Under the pieces are notes generated by a model. That model had not been told where the DNA came from. It made no database searches and worked only from the letters and a program-made list of their open reading frames with translations. Shown one piece after another: positions 8,237 through 18,110 of a stretch of DNA of 64,000 nucleotides. The DNA comes from Syntrophomonadaceae bacterium. Its GTDB lineage: Bacteria; Bacillota; PH28-bin88. The stretch spans positions 1 through 64,000 of the forward strand of contig JAGXSE010000049.1 in the NCBI GenBank assembly GCA_018333865.1, given 5' to 3'. The position numbers and the translations under genes are program-made. Within the stretch, counting starts at the first letter, position 1, and each line of letters opens with the position of its first letter.

Positions 8237-8791
8237 TCATGATATATACTGCAAATTGAATTTTTCATGGAGCACTTTAACCGCCTTCTCGGTATCCCAG
8301 GCGCCAATAATACATGATATTTTTATTTCTGACGTGCTGATCATTTGAATATTGATACCTGCATCTGCTAAAGCCTCGAACATTTCAGCAGCTACCCCTG
8401 CATTTGAAATCATCCCACCCCCAACAATGCTGATTTTGGAAACATTTGCATCAAAGGAAATGCTGGTAGCATTAACCTGGTGTTTTATTCTTTCCATTAT
8501 TGTTACAGCCTTTACAAGGTCATCCTCTGCGACGGTAAATGAAATATCATTAAGCTCGTCTCGCATTGTGCTTTGAATAATCATATCCACATTAATCTTT
8601 TCCTGGGCAAGGGCTTTGAATACCGTCTTAGCGATTCCAGGCCGATCTGGGACATCAAATAACGATATTTTGGCAGTATTATAATCATAAGTAATACCTG
8701 ACACTATCAATGACTGCTCCAACTTCTCCACCTCTTTCATAATAGACCCTTCATAAATTTGCCTTACATGCCCTATACCCGTCTCTCTCAA
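8237..8791 (-). CDS. Free-standing aspartokinase regulatory (tandem ACT) module
   Basis: A 184-residue protein made only of the C-terminal allosteric part of aspartate kinase. Two ACT domains are visible: SLFDVPDRPGIAKTVF with NVDMIIQST, and KISIVGGGMISNAGVAAEMF with INIQMISTSEIKIS. Even the linker before them (IMKEVEKLEQSLIVSG) matches aspartokinase, yet the kinase domain is missing. The TTG start overlaps the thrB stop; an ATG at 8740 with GAAGGG upstream is the more likely start. It may bind lysine or threonine and act on a separate kinase, or it may be the remnant of a deleted lysC. It is last in the threonine gene set. Confidence 0.75.
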   Translation of the reverse strand: MRETGIGHVRQIYEGSIMKEVEKLEQSLIVSGITYDYNTAKISLFDVPDRPGIAKTVFKALAQEKINVDMIIQSTMRDELNDISFTVAEDDLVKAVTIMERIKHQVNATSISFDANVSKISIVGGGMISNAGVAAEMFEALADAGINIQMISTSEIKISCIIGAWDTEKAVKVLHEKFNLQYIS

Positions 8792-9684
8792 GCAACCAAT
8801 TCTGCCCCCAAGGAACTAGGCGCTAATTCCCTTACACTACAATCCACTCCATGCTTGATAAAAGTATCGGACATGGCATTGGCAATCTGCCGGCAACGCT
8901 CTTCCGCAAATGCTATCAGAGTTGGTCCGGCGCCACTTAATACACAACCCAATGCACCGGCTGCCTTAGCAGCAATCACTACTTCATCCATACCAGGTAT
9001 TAAACAACTGCGGTAAGGTTGGTGAAGCCGATCATCCATGACTTTTCCAAATAAATCTAAATCTCTTTCCATCAGTGCGATTACCATTAAACCAGCCCGG
9101 CTCAGGTTGAATACGGCATCTTTTACAGTTACAAATTGGGGTAATATCTCTCTAGCCTCCCGAGTTGTCAAGGAAAACTTTGGTACAGCTACTACAATTT
9201 TTAAATTTGAGGGCGGCTCAATCTTTCTATATATCACTTCATCGCTTATCTCAGCTGAAACAGCAATGCCTCCCAGTAAAGCTGGCACAACATTGTCAGG
9301 ATGGCCCTCGATTTTTGTCGCTATTTGAACAAGTTCTTTAACCGGAACCTGGTTTCCAACGATTGAATTGGCCCCCACCAATCCACCAACAACTGCAGCG
9401 GCACTACTGCCTAACCCACGCGCAAAAGGGATTTGATTAATTAGTCGAATATATAGGCCTTGGGGTTTATACCCACATAAGTCAAAAATTCTTTGCGCAG
9501 CCTGGTAGACAAGATTTGTTTCAGTGCGGGAAACGATTTTACCACCCTCTCCGTCAGCCTTAATATCCAAACCATGTGCACGCTCTTCCATTAAGATATA
9601 ATTGAACAAATCTAAGGCCATGCCTAGTGTGTCAAAACCTGGCCCCAAATTAGCTGTGGTCGCAGGAACACGGACAGTAACCAT
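8788..9684 (-). CDS. thrB: Homoserine kinase
   Basis: A GHMP-family kinase of 298 residues that phosphorylates homoserine with ATP on the way to threonine. The ATP-binding motif PFARGLGSSAAAVVGG sits near residue 90, the N-terminal VTVRVPATTANLGPGFD is typical, and VLSGAGPTLIAF is the C-terminal glycine-rich motif. GGGGGACTGAGATA precedes the ATG. It follows thrC by about 50 bases and overlaps the downstream ACT-module gene by four bases, so all three are likely one transcript. No homoserine dehydrogenase is present to make its substrate. Confidence 0.95.
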   Translation of the reverse strand: MVTVRVPATTANLGPGFDTLGMALDLFNYILMEERAHGLDIKADGEGGKIVSRTETNLVYQAAQRIFDLCGYKPQGLYIRLINQIPFARGLGSSAAAVVGGLVGANSIVGNQVPVKELVQIATKIEGHPDNVVPALLGGIAVSAEISDEVIYRKIEPPSNLKIVVAVPKFSLTTREAREILPQFVTVKDAVFNLSRAGLMVIALMERDLDLFGKVMDDRLHQPYRSCLIPGMDEVVIAAKAAGALGCVLSGAGPTLIAFAEERCRQIANAMSDTFIKHGVDCSVRELAPSSLGAELVA

Positions 9685-9733
9685 TATCTCAGTCCCCCTA
9701 TCAAAGCCATTAAAAGTGCGCTATATTTAAAAT

Positions 9734-10780
9734 TTAAAGGACTTCCTTTAATACCGCTTCCCTGGTGGCAGGAATCGAGATTGGCTCCGAAATCTGCTTG
9801 ATCGCCGTTTGGGAATCCTTCAAACCATTTCCAGTTAAAACACAAACTATCAGATCATCTTCGCGAAAACTCTTGTTTTTAGCGTGTCTCAATATTCCAG
9901 CAATCGAAGCAGCAGAAGCAGGTTCCGCAAAAATACCCTCACTGGAAGCCAGCAGTCGCTGGGCCGACAATATTTCTTGATCAGAAACGCTGCCAATATA
10001 CCCACCGGACTCCTTTGCAGCATTAATAGCTCCGTCCCATGTAGCTGGGTTTCCAATCCTGATTGCTGAGGCAACAGTTTCAGGTTTTTCGACTATCTTG
10101 CCTAAAACCAAAGGAGCAGCTCCTTCTGCCTGGAAACCGATCATTTTAGGTAGACTGGCTATTCTGCCAGCATAAAAATACTGATTAAACCCGCGCCAAT
10201 ATGCTGTAATGTTGCCAGCATTACCCACCGGAATAGAAAGATAGGTCGGGGCAGCAACCAATGCATCGCAAACCTCAAAGGCGGCTGTTTTCTGGCCTTC
10301 TAACCTGTAGGGATTGATTGAATTTACTAACGTAATTGGATAATCTTGTGTTATAGTTCGGACCAATTCTAACGCTTCATCGAAATTACCCTGAATTGAA
10401 ATTACTTTTGCACCATATATCAGGGCTTGTGCCAGTTTCCCAAGAGCTATGTTGCCTTCCGGAATTAATACAGTACATTTTAGCCCGCATTTAGCAGCAT
10501 AAGCGGCTGCAGAGGCTGAAGTATTTCCAGTTGAGGCGCACATCAGGGCTTGTGACCCTTCTTCCACTGCTTTTGCAACAGCCATTACCATTCCTCGGTC
10601 TTTAAAAGAGCCAGTAGGATTAAGCCCCTCAAATTTAAGAAAAACCCTTGCCCCAATTATTTTAGAGATGGATTCGGCAGGTATCAAGGGAGTATTTCCT
10701 TCTAAAAGGGTTATATCAGGCGTACTTAAAGAAACGGGCAGGTATTCCCTGTACTCGGTCAATATTCCTTTCCATGCCAT
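9734..10780 (-). CDS. thrC: Threonine synthase
   Basis: A 348-residue PLP enzyme of fold type II that converts O-phosphohomoserine to threonine. The PLP lysine is in NPTGSFKDRGM, and ASTGNTSASAAAYAA plus PVGNAGNITAYW form the cofactor and phosphate-binding loops. Its length fits the short threonine synthase class of Firmicutes. GGAGG lies upstream of the ATG. It is transcribed with thrB and the ACT-module gene, and follows a PheB-like ACT protein. Confidence 0.95.
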   Translation of the reverse strand: MAWKGILTEYREYLPVSLSTPDITLLEGNTPLIPAESISKIIGARVFLKFEGLNPTGSFKDRGMVMAVAKAVEEGSQALMCASTGNTSASAAAYAAKCGLKCTVLIPEGNIALGKLAQALIYGAKVISIQGNFDEALELVRTITQDYPITLVNSINPYRLEGQKTAAFEVCDALVAAPTYLSIPVGNAGNITAYWRGFNQYFYAGRIASLPKMIGFQAEGAAPLVLGKIVEKPETVASAIRIGNPATWDGAINAAKESGGYIGSVSDQEILSAQRLLASSEGIFAEPASAASIAGILRHAKNKSFREDDLIVCVLTGNGLKDSQTAIKQISEPISIPATREAVLKEVL

Positions 10781-10893
10781 TATCTAATTTGCCTCCTCAA
10801 TTCTAATTATGCTTGAAATTTAAACAACTGATGATACCTTCAATTGATACCTTCAATAATGCATAAAGCAAATTGAATTCTGAAAATAAAAGC

Positions 10894-11340
10894 CTAACTT
10901 TGCCCGACTATTTCAATATTCTTTACTCCTTCTATCCTCGACACTAGCATCAAAACATCTTCCAAGGATGCACACATTTCAGCCGTTTCCATTGCGATTG
11001 TAACAAGTGCTAAACCCTGCAGAGGCAAACCTTGATTAATAGTAAGAATATTTCCATGAGCCTTGGCTACGGTGTTAAGAACTTGAGACAGAATACCGAA
11101 TCTATGCTCCAGGTGCATCGATAAAGTTACAATTTTTCCGCTGGTCGCGTCATGTAAGGGGAATATACCTTCCTTATATTTATAAAAGGCACTGCGACTT
11201 AACCCGATCTTTTCAACTGCCTCATGAATAGTTGCAGCTTCGCCTTTTGCCAGGAGCTTTTTTGCCAGTGCAGTTTTTAGAATTGTCTCCGGTAATATCT
11301 CAGAACTAACGATATAAAAGCGGTCTAGACCGCTACTCAC
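10894..11340 (-). CDS. PheB-like ACT-domain protein
   Basis: A protein of about 148 residues from the PheB/UPF0735 family. The first part holds a short helix-turn-helix-like segment (ATIHEAVEKIGLSRSAFYKYK), and the second an ACT domain (LSMHLEHRFGILSQVLNTVA). The family is commonly found before hom or thr genes and is thought to sense an amino acid; its exact role is not established. I place the start at the GTG at 11340, since GGGGGTGG sits five bases upstream; the longer TTG frame begins at 11358. Confidence 0.8.
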   Translation of the reverse strand: MSSGLDRFYIVSSEILPETILKTALAKKLLAKGEAATIHEAVEKIGLSRSAFYKYKEGIFPLHDATSGKIVTLSMHLEHRFGILSQVLNTVAKAHGNILTINQGLPLQGLALVTIAMETAEMCASLEDVLMLVSRIEGVKNIEIVGQS

Positions 11341-11446
11341 AATGTCCACCCCCGGCAAGCATATTTCCCCGCACGATAGACATTATAGCACCTGTCCTGT
11401 GAAAGCACAAACAAATTCGAGTCAGTACTTAATCGGAGGTTGAAAC

Positions 11447-11474
11447 AAAAAAAAAGCCGGTTAAAAACCGACTT
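11447..11474 (-). terminator. terminator of spoIVA
   Basis: Directly after the spoIVA stop the minus strand reads AAGTCGGTT, a TTT loop and AACCGGCTT, followed by a run of nine T. Confidence 0.85.
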
Positions 11475-12956
11475 TTAAATTATTATGCAAATCAAGCCTC
11501 CGCTACCTTCGTTTACAATCCGCTGAATAGTATCTTGCAATTTAACTTGTGCGTTTTCAGGCATTCTGTACAATTTTCCCTGAATACCCTCGCGAACCAA
11601 ATCATATAAGGACTTACCAAAAATATTGGTCTCCCAAATTTTTGCTGGGTTTTCCTCAAATTCATCAACCATATATTTAACCATGTCCTCACATTGTTTT
11701 TCTGTTCCAATAAGAGGTGTTATTTCTGTGGTAATATTTGCTTTTACCAGGTGGATAGACGGAGCACTGGCCTTTAGTTTTACACCAAACCTACCGCCTT
11801 GCTTAATAAGCTCTGGTTCCTCTAGTACGATTTCCTCCATTACTGGTGTTATTACCCCATAACCGGTATTTCTAACCTCTTGCAGACCAAAGACAACCTT
11901 GTCGTACTCTTTTTTGGCAACACTTAACTCTTTCATTAATGATAGGATGTGATGTTCGCCTTCAATACTATAGCCAGTTGCTTCCCGTAAAACTTGATAA
12001 AACAAACCTTCCTTGGCCTCAATTTGGATTGAAGCGGTTCCGGTACCCAAGTCCATTTTTGCCAGAGTTATTTTTTGAACCAAGTCTATTTTCGCTAACT
12101 CATCAACTGCTCCGTCTACGTCCCTCAATCTTTTTATCCGAGCAGTTGCACCCAATATGCATCTTTCAAGGCTTTGCCTTAACCAGTGATTATTATCAAG
12201 TTCATTAATCCATTCAGGCAGGGAAAAATTAACTTCAACCACTGGAAATTCGAATAATGCTTCTTCCAATATGTTAATAGTATTATCTTCGGTCATTTCC
12301 TCGCAGTTCATCGGAATAACCGGGATTCCATATTGCTCCTCAAGTGAACGAGCAATGGCAATAGTGCTTTCATAATAGGGGTATGCTGAGTTCAATACAA
12401 CTACAAAAGGTTTCCCAAGTTCTTTAAGTTCCCAGATCACCCTTTCCTCAGCATCCAGATAGTTCTCTCTTGGGAGATCGGAAATAGAGCCATCTGTTAT
12501 TACAACTATTCCAATTGTAGAATGGTCTGCAATAACTTTTTTAGTTCCAATTTCTGCCGCTTCCTGGTAAGGGACATCCTCTGTAAACCATGGGGTTCCA
12601 ACTAAGCGAGGCTGCCCAGTTTCATCCTGGTAACCAACAGCACCAGGCACAGTATAACCCGGGCAATCAACAAGTCGAACCTTCATTTTCAGGCCCTCTC
12701 GAATAATAACTTCCACGGCTTCATTAGGAATAAATTTGGGTTCAGTTGTGGTGATAGTCCTTCCCGCACCGCTCTGAGGGAGTTCATCCCGTGCCCGATC
12801 CCTATCGTTGGGGTTCTTAATGTTGGGAATTACCAATAAATCCATAAATCTCTTAATAAAGGTAGACTTGCCGGTTCGTGCTGGACCGACGACACCAAGA
12901 TAAATGTCGCCTCCTGTACGTTCCGCAATATCCTTGATGATATCCAGTTTCTCCAA
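11475..12956 (-). CDS. spoIVA: Stage IV sporulation protein A, spore coat morphogenetic ATPase
   Basis: A 493-residue SpoIVA, the same length as the Bacillus protein. The Walker A loop GPARTGKSTF is near residue 24, and DCPGYTVPGAVGY follows as the switch region. The C-terminal end, GGLICIII, is the hydrophobic tail needed for attachment to SpoVM. It polymerises on the forespore outer surface in the mother cell as the platform for coat and cortex assembly. AAGGAGGG precedes a TTG start. It is monocistronic with its own terminator; a SigE-type promoter is expected upstream. Confidence 0.97.
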   Translation of the reverse strand: MEKLDIIKDIAERTGGDIYLGVVGPARTGKSTFIKRFMDLLVIPNIKNPNDRDRARDELPQSGAGRTITTTEPKFIPNEAVEVIIREGLKMKVRLVDCPGYTVPGAVGYQDETGQPRLVGTPWFTEDVPYQEAAEIGTKKVIADHSTIGIVVITDGSISDLPRENYLDAEERVIWELKELGKPFVVVLNSAYPYYESTIAIARSLEEQYGIPVIPMNCEEMTEDNTINILEEALFEFPVVEVNFSLPEWINELDNNHWLRQSLERCILGATARIKRLRDVDGAVDELAKIDLVQKITLAKMDLGTGTASIQIEAKEGLFYQVLREATGYSIEGEHHILSLMKELSVAKKEYDKVVFGLQEVRNTGYGVITPVMEEIVLEEPELIKQGGRFGVKLKASAPSIHLVKANITTEITPLIGTEKQCEDMVKYMVDEFEENPAKIWETNIFGKSLYDLVREGIQGKLYRMPENAQVKLQDTIQRIVNEGSGGLICIII

Positions 12957-13080
12957 ATTTTCTCCCTCCTTAATTATAAACTATAAAATAACAGCCCTCG
13001 GCCAGAGCAATAAACCCCTCCTTCATAGACTTTTTCCAACAAAAACTGAAATAAACATTTTTAAAAATGTATTCCTGTAA

Positions 13081-13110
13081 TTGGTATATATTAACGCTAT
13101 ATATATATGA
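13081..13110 (-). promoter_or_regulatory. possible SigE-like promoter of spoIVA
   Basis: On the minus strand TCATATA, a 15-base spacer and TATACCAA loosely resemble the SigE elements. It lies 125 bases before spoIVA, inside an AT-rich inverted repeat (GGTAT...ATACC). The match is imperfect and the region is very AT-rich, so this is weak. Confidence 0.25.
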
Positions 13111-13169
13111 ATACCAAAATAGAATATAACCTAAAAGGGTTAAATTACGGTAAACTAAGCCAGGCAAAC

Positions 13170-13191
13170 AAAAAAGGAGCCTCTTGCTCCT
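13170..13191 (-). terminator. terminator of the der-plsY-gpsA operon
   Basis: The minus strand reads AGGAGC, a five-base loop, GCTCCT and then TTTTT, about 22 bases after the gpsA stop. Confidence 0.8.
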
Positions 13192-13213
13192 ATAATCTCA
13201 CTATCCTCACAAA

Positions 13214-14245
13214 TCATAGTTGATTTAAATGTGTTGCGACCTCCTCCAATTCGTGGGGTTTCTTCTGTCTTTGCATAAGTTCGGCAACACCTAGCGCTGG
13301 ATCCTTACCTTCAAATAATAGATTATATACCTGATTGGTGATCGGCATTTCAATTCCATATTTTCTAGCCAGTTGCCACGCAGATCTGGTGGTCTTAACC
13401 CCCTCAACAACCATACCCACTTTTTTCAGCACTTCCTCAAGCTGTCTGCCTTTACCAATCTCAATTCCGGCACGCCTATTCCGGCTGTGCATACTGTTAC
13501 AAGTCACAATCAAATCGCCTAATCCGGTTAATCCTGAGAAAGTCAATGGATTGGCACCCATTACTGTGCCCAAGCGGGTTATCTCCGCCAGCCCTCTGGT
13601 TATTAGCGCAGCTCGGGCATTATCTCCCAGACCCAGTCCATCGGCGATACCTGTCGCCAAGGCGATAACATTTTTCAAGGCCCCTCCCAATTCCACTCCA
13701 ATCAGGTCTGGATTAATGTAAACTCTAAATGTAGAAAAAATAAAAACGTCTTGAACCAATTCTGCACAATTCTTGTTTTCGGATGAAACAACAACGGCAG
13801 TTGGATAAAATCTGCATACTTCTTCGGCATGGCTAGGGCCGGAAAGCACAGCGATATTGGCGCATCCTCCTAGCTCATGCTTAATAATTTCTGACATTCG
13901 CTGATGAGAATTATCTTCTAAACCTTTAGCTGTATTAACGATCACTGTATTAGAAGCTAAAAACGGCCGAACCGTTGAGGCAACCTTTCGGACTGCATGA
14001 GACGGAACTGCTAGCACCCAAAGTTGAGATTTTTGCACTGCCTCTTCTAAATAATGGGTTGCCCAAATTTCTTTGGGAATGGATATTCCAGGCAAATAAC
14101 GGGAGTTACTCCTTTGTTCTTTGATCTCTTCCGCAATGTTTGCATCCCTTGACCAAAGATTTACCTGGAATCCTTTTTGATGGAGCAGCATTGCCAAGGC
14201 GGTTCCCCAGCTACCAGCTCCTAGAACAGAAATCTGATCGTTCAA
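13214..14245 (-). CDS. gpsA: Glycerol-3-phosphate dehydrogenase [NAD(P)+]
   Basis: A 343-residue enzyme that reduces dihydroxyacetone phosphate to sn-glycerol 3-phosphate for phospholipid synthesis. The Rossmann loop GAGSWGTALA is at the N-terminus, VLSGPSHAEEV and GGALKNVIALATGIADGLG are the conserved substrate and helical domain blocks. A TTG start follows AGGGGGCC. It is 15 bases downstream of plsY, which uses its product, and ends the der-plsY-gpsA transcript. Confidence 0.96.
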   Translation of the reverse strand: MNDQISVLGAGSWGTALAMLLHQKGFQVNLWSRDANIAEEIKEQRSNSRYLPGISIPKEIWATHYLEEAVQKSQLWVLAVPSHAVRKVASTVRPFLASNTVIVNTAKGLEDNSHQRMSEIIKHELGGCANIAVLSGPSHAEEVCRFYPTAVVVSSENKNCAELVQDVFIFSTFRVYINPDLIGVELGGALKNVIALATGIADGLGLGDNARAALITRGLAEITRLGTVMGANPLTFSGLTGLGDLIVTCNSMHSRNRRAGIEIGKGRQLEEVLKKVGMVVEGVKTTRSAWQLARKYGIEMPITNQVYNLLFEGKDPALGVAELMQRQKKPHELEEVATHLNQL

Positions 14246-14260
14246 AGTTCAGGCCCCCTG

Positions 14261-14848
14261 CTATCGGGTATTGTCACCAATTTTCAGCTCTTTTCCAGCC
14301 AATAACCTTTTGATATTTGGTTTATGGCGATAAATAACAAGGACAGCTGCCAGTACACCGAAACCGAACAAGGACCAAGGCTTTCCAAATAAAGCCATCA
14401 AGAAAGGAACAGTAATTGCCGCGATAATAGAGGCTAGCGAAACATACCGAAATAATACCACTATAGTCACCCATACTGCCAAGGCTACTGCTACAACACC
14501 AGGCGCTAAAGCTAGCAAAACCCCGCCGGCCGTTGCAACTCCTTTCCCTCCGGAAAAATTGAGAAAAATAGACCAAGAATGGCCGGCGATGGCTGTCAAT
14601 CCTGCAATTAGAGCCAGGTTTGGCCCTTCTATCGCCCCACCTACCCACACGGCAATAATACCCTTAATCATATCCCCAATCAAAACAATAAGGCCTGGGC
14701 CGGTACCTAGGATTCTAAACACATTTGTAGCTCCAATATTTCCGCTGCCATAACGGCGAATATCGATCCCTTTAAATTTGGCTACCAGGAGGCCGATAGG
14801 AATAGAACCAAGCAAATAGGAAAATAACAACACAAATAATAATTTCAT
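14261..14848 (-). CDS. plsY: Glycerol-3-phosphate acyltransferase PlsY
   Basis: A polytopic membrane enzyme of about 195 residues that transfers acyl from acyl phosphate to glycerol 3-phosphate, the first step of phosphatidic acid synthesis. The three family motifs are seen: YLLGSIPIG with GSGNIGATNVFR, then NFSGGKGVATAGG, and a final YRHKPNIKRLL. The ATG at 14848 follows GGAGGGGG; the longer frame starts with a TTG inside that site. It sits between der and gpsA. Confidence 0.95.
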   Translation of the reverse strand: MKLLFVLLFSYLLGSIPIGLLVAKFKGIDIRRYGSGNIGATNVFRILGTGPGLIVLIGDMIKGIIAVWVGGAIEGPNLALIAGLTAIAGHSWSIFLNFSGGKGVATAGGVLLALAPGVVAVALAVWVTIVVLFRYVSLASIIAAITVPFLMALFGKPWSLFGFGVLAAVLVIYRHKPNIKRLLAGKELKIGDNTR

Positions 14849-14881
14849 TTTTGCCCCCTCCAAATAATTTATGTCAGTCCT

Positions 14882-16216
14882 TTAAGTTTGACCAGTCTGA
14901 TCCCGTTTGCGGACTATGATCTTGATCGGCGTCCCAGAAAAATCCCATGATTGCCGGATTTTATTTTCTAAATACCTGAGGTAAGAAAAGTGCATCAATT
15001 CTGGATCGTTAACAAATAGAACAAAGGTCGGCGGCTTAGTACCAGACTGGGTAGAATAGAATATTTTTAACATCCTACCCTTATTGGTTGGCGGCGGATT
15101 AAGCTGGACGGCTTCCTCAATCGCTTTATTAAGGTTGGCCGTCGATACTCTTAAATTGGCATGCTCAGCAACTACCCTGCAAAGTTCGAGTATTTTATGT
15201 ATTCGCTGTTTCGTCACTGCGGATACAAAAATTACTGGAGCATATTGCAAAAACCCCAACTCATTACGCAGGCCTTCTTCAAATTTTCGTAGCGTCTTAT
15301 CATCTTTTACGATTAAGTCCCACTTGTTTATAACTACAATGGCAGCCTTTCCGCTTTCATGCATGTACCCAGCAATTTTTTTGTCTTGCTCAGTTAAACC
15401 CTCACTTGCATCAATAATCAACAAGGCAACTTCAGCCCTGTCAATAGCCCTTAAGGACCTAATAACGCTATATCGTTCAGTAGGGACCTCAATTTTTCCC
15501 TTTCGTCTCATGCCTGCTGTATCAACCAAAATAAATCTCTGTCCCTCTACAGAAATATAGGTATCAATAGCATCCCGGGTTGTCCCCGGCGTATCGCTGA
15601 CAATAACCCGTTGTTCCCCCAAAAGCGCATTAACCAAGGACGACTTGCCTACATTTGGACGGCCGACGAAGGCAACATTAATTGCATCTTCATTGTTGTC
15701 TGGATCAGTGCCTTGAATAGGCAAATGTTGTACTATTCGGTCTAATAAATCACCAGTATTCATCCCATGAGCGGCCGAAACAGGTAGGGGATCGCCCATC
15801 CCAAGCGTATAGAAATCTGTTATTAAGGCTTTGTTCTTAAAGTCCTCGATCTTATTCACAACTAGAATTAACGGCTTAGATGACCGGCGTAAAATATCCG
15901 CGATCTCAAAGTCATCGGATAAAAGGCCAGCTCTTCCATCTACTACGAATAGTACTAAATCAGATTCTTGGATTGCTAGTTCGGCCTGTGCTTTCATTTG
16001 CAAAACTATACTGTCCTCAAAACCGGTTAAACTAATCCCGCCAGTGTCCACTAAAGTAAAGTCCACATTAACCCAATTAACATCTCTATACAAACGATCT
16101 CGTGTTACACCAGGAACATCTTCAACGATAGCTGTCATTCCACCAACCAACCGGTTAAACAGCGTAGATTTACCGACATTTGGGCGCCCAACAATCGCCA
16201 CTATTGGCTTGGCCAT
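14882..16216 (-). CDS. der: Ribosome-associated GTPase Der (EngA)
   Basis: A tandem-GTPase protein of 444 residues needed for 50S subunit maturation. Two complete G domains are present: [13 protein letters not shown] and NKIED in the first, then [18 protein letters not shown] and NKWDL in the second, followed by the KH-like C-terminal domain. The ATG at 16216 is preferred, with GGGGGT upstream; the frame extends eight codons further. It heads the der-plsY-gpsA set and follows the DUF512 gene by only one base. Confidence 0.96.
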   Translation of the reverse strand: MAKPIVAIVGRPNVGKSTLFNRLVGGMTAIVEDVPGVTRDRLYRDVNWVNVDFTLVDTGGISLTGFEDSIVLQMKAQAELAIQESDLVLFVVDGRAGLLSDDFEIADILRRSSKPLILVVNKIEDFKNKALITDFYTLGMGDPLPVSAAHGMNTGDLLDRIVQHLPIQGTDPDNNEDAINVAFVGRPNVGKSSLVNALLGEQRVIVSDTPGTTRDAIDTYISVEGQRFILVDTAGMRRKGKIEVPTERYSVIRSLRAIDRAEVALLIIDASEGLTEQDKKIAGYMHESGKAAIVVINKWDLIVKDDKTLRKFEEGLRNELGFLQYAPVIFVSAVTKQRIHKILELCRVVAEHANLRVSTANLNKAIEEAVQLNPPPTNKGRMLKIFYSTQSGTKPPTFVLFVNDPELMHFSYLRYLENKIRQSWDFSGTPIKIIVRKRDQTGQT

Positions 16217-16217
16217 T

Positions 16218-17561
16218 TTATATAACCCCCATATTGTCAACAGGATTTAACAACCCTTTGATAAGAGATTTTGCATCAGCAGGGATTACTCTAATTTCCC
16301 GTTTTATTGCATTAGCCAATTGCAAAACGGTAATATTATCTAAAAATAGTTGATCCTCTGCCCTTAACATAACCTGAGGTATAAAAATCAATGTATCTTG
16401 CTGCACTTTTCCCGGCAATTCCCGCAACAGATCAGAACCGGTAAGCAAACCAGCAACTGTTACAGTAGGACCAAAACAAAAATTTGTAACCGGGATAACT
16501 TCGGCTTCTAACTGGATTACCCTCTCCTTCAGCACGGAAACTAATTGTTGAATTACAGGAGCTGCTGAAACTCCTGTAATTATTGCAATTTTTCTCATCA
16601 TGCATTGATCAGGTGGAAGCTTCCTGACAACCTTTTTAAATTCATCTACAAATATTCTTGCCATTCCAATGCCATTCTCCAGTTGAGGAAAGCCCTCATA
16701 AAAGGCAGAACCAGGTAAACCAGTGTTGGTTTTCAAATAAAACTCATCGGCGAGAAATACAATCCTGCTGCCGTATAATTTTAGAAACTTTTTCTGCAGC
16801 CCATTTACCTGTTCTAACAATTCGACAGCCTTTTCTTTAGTCAAACTATTTAATTCGTACAAGTCTTTTCTAAATGTGGTCAACCCAACTGGAACTATGC
16901 CGATAGATTTCAAATGCGGCCGCAAGGAAACCAGATCTTTAATCGTTTTATCTAATTCGCTACCGTCGTTAATACCTGGACACAATACAACTTGAGCATG
17001 AAAGCCAATATCTCCACGGCATAGTTGTATTAGCTGCTCCATTATTTTCGCTGCGGCCCTGTTCCCCATCATAAAGCTGCGCAGTTCCGGATTTGTTGTA
17101 TGAACAGAAATATAGAGGGGGCTAAGCCGCATCATAATAATTTTTTGGATTGTCTTTTCAGATAGGTTTGTCAGGGTAATAAAGTTACCATTAAGAAATG
17201 AGTGCCTGTAATCGTCATCTTTGACATAGAGGCTATTTCTGAAGCCAGGCGGCATTTGGTCTATAAAACAGAAGATACATTTATTGGCGCATTGCCTCGG
17301 ATTATTGAGATGCTCCGAAGAGAATCTCAGCCCCAAATCTTGATGAGGGTTTAATTTTTGAATAGTAAATACCGTTTTTTCCCCGGTGCATTTCTGCAAG
17401 ACCTCAAGTATCATGTTTTCTTCAGCAGCAAAAAACTGATAATCCAACGGATCGGCAATATAATTATTATTTATCTTTAAAAGAAGATCACCCTGTTTTA
17501 ATCCGAAAGTGGCAGCAATACTATTGTCGATAACGTTCGAAATAACAACACCTGCTGACAA
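16218..17561 (-). CDS. DUF512 radical-SAM protein with N-terminal PDZ domain
   Basis: A protein of about 447 residues. An N-terminal PDZ-like segment ([22 protein letters not shown]) is followed by a radical-SAM cluster motif C-x3-C-x2-C in [13 protein letters not shown], and then the DUF512 region ending in [21 protein letters not shown]. Members are widespread in spore-forming Clostridia, next to der, but the reaction is unknown. I place the start at a TTG at 17561, where GTGGAGG lies seven bases upstream; the frame is open to 17636. Confidence 0.85.
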   Translation of the reverse strand: MSAGVVISNVIDNSIAATFGLKQGDLLLKINNNYIADPLDYQFFAAEENMILEVLQKCTGEKTVFTIQKLNPHQDLGLRFSSEHLNNPRQCANKCIFCFIDQMPPGFRNSLYVKDDDYRHSFLNGNFITLTNLSEKTIQKIIMMRLSPLYISVHTTNPELRSFMMGNRAAAKIMEQLIQLCRGDIGFHAQVVLCPGINDGSELDKTIKDLVSLRPHLKSIGIVPVGLTTFRKDLYELNSLTKEKAVELLEQVNGLQKKFLKLYGSRIVFLADEFYLKTNTGLPGSAFYEGFPQLENGIGMARIFVDEFKKVVRKLPPDQCMMRKIAIITGVSAAPVIQQLVSVLKERVIQLEAEVIPVTNFCFGPTVTVAGLLTGSDLLRELPGKVQQDTLIFIPQVMLRAEDQLFLDNITVLQLANAIKREIRVIPADAKSLIKGLLNPVDNMGVI

Positions 17562-17649
17562 TATCATTCCTCCACTACTAAGGTTCGCCATTATTATCCA
17601 ATAATCCCGAGCAGAAGTCAAGGAGCAAGTGCACAAGCTGTGCTCAGTT

Positions 17650-18087
17650 CTAGTTTACTTGATCCAAGACTTCCTTTACGATCTGAGCTATGTGGAAGTA
17701 ATTATTTATTATTATTTTTGTCTTCCATCGATTGTCGAAGCGCAAATTTAGAAATAAATAATCCGTGACAATATTAACCTTTGGCACATTAATTTCAACT
17801 ACCTTTGCCTGGGCGGGACATAATTTATTTGCTTCAAAGAAAGAGGGAACTATATTAGAAACCAGCCCTTTTTCACGCCCAATTCCTAAAATAAAAACCT
17901 CGTTCCCCAAGGTGTCAATCCCATACTTTTTAGGCCTACCCGACAGTTGGTGACGAACCCCGAATTCAGGCAGGCTTAATAGCTCATCCTCCAAAGGCAA
18001 GCGGTTCAGAGATAAGATCCCAGTATGAATGCTTGCAGCGACAACTGATTCAAACCCACCGGTCGGGCAGCAATAAAAAATCCACAT
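17650..18087 (-). CDS. DUF3189 family protein (first paralogue)
   Basis: A protein of about 145 residues of the DUF3189 family. It begins with FYCCPTGGFESVVAASIHTG, which matches the start of the neighbouring paralogue, and contains GVRHQLSGRPKKYGIDTLG and a hydrophobic end. It shares the order with the next gene, spaced by about 24 bases. No function is established; the two are a tandem duplication. The ATG at 18087 is favoured by its distance from AGGAG. Confidence 0.7.
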   Translation of the reverse strand: MWIFYCCPTGGFESVVAASIHTGILSLNRLPLEDELLSLPEFGVRHQLSGRPKKYGIDTLGNEVFILGIGREKGLVSNIVPSFFEANKLCPAQAKVVEINVPKVNIVTDYLFLNLRFDNRWKTKIIINNYFHIAQIVKEVLDQVN

Positions 18088-18110
18088 CTTAAAATACATC
18101 TCCTAATGAT

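Noticed and set aside
10831-10862. Tandem GATACCTTCAAT copies before thrC
   Set aside because: Only two 12-base copies; likely a small duplication with no sign of function.
12970-13167. A 65-codon open frame between spoIVA and gpsA
   Set aside because: It starts with a TTG inside the gpsA terminator region, has no ribosome binding site, is rich in aromatic residues from AT-rich DNA, and covers the expected spoIVA promoter.
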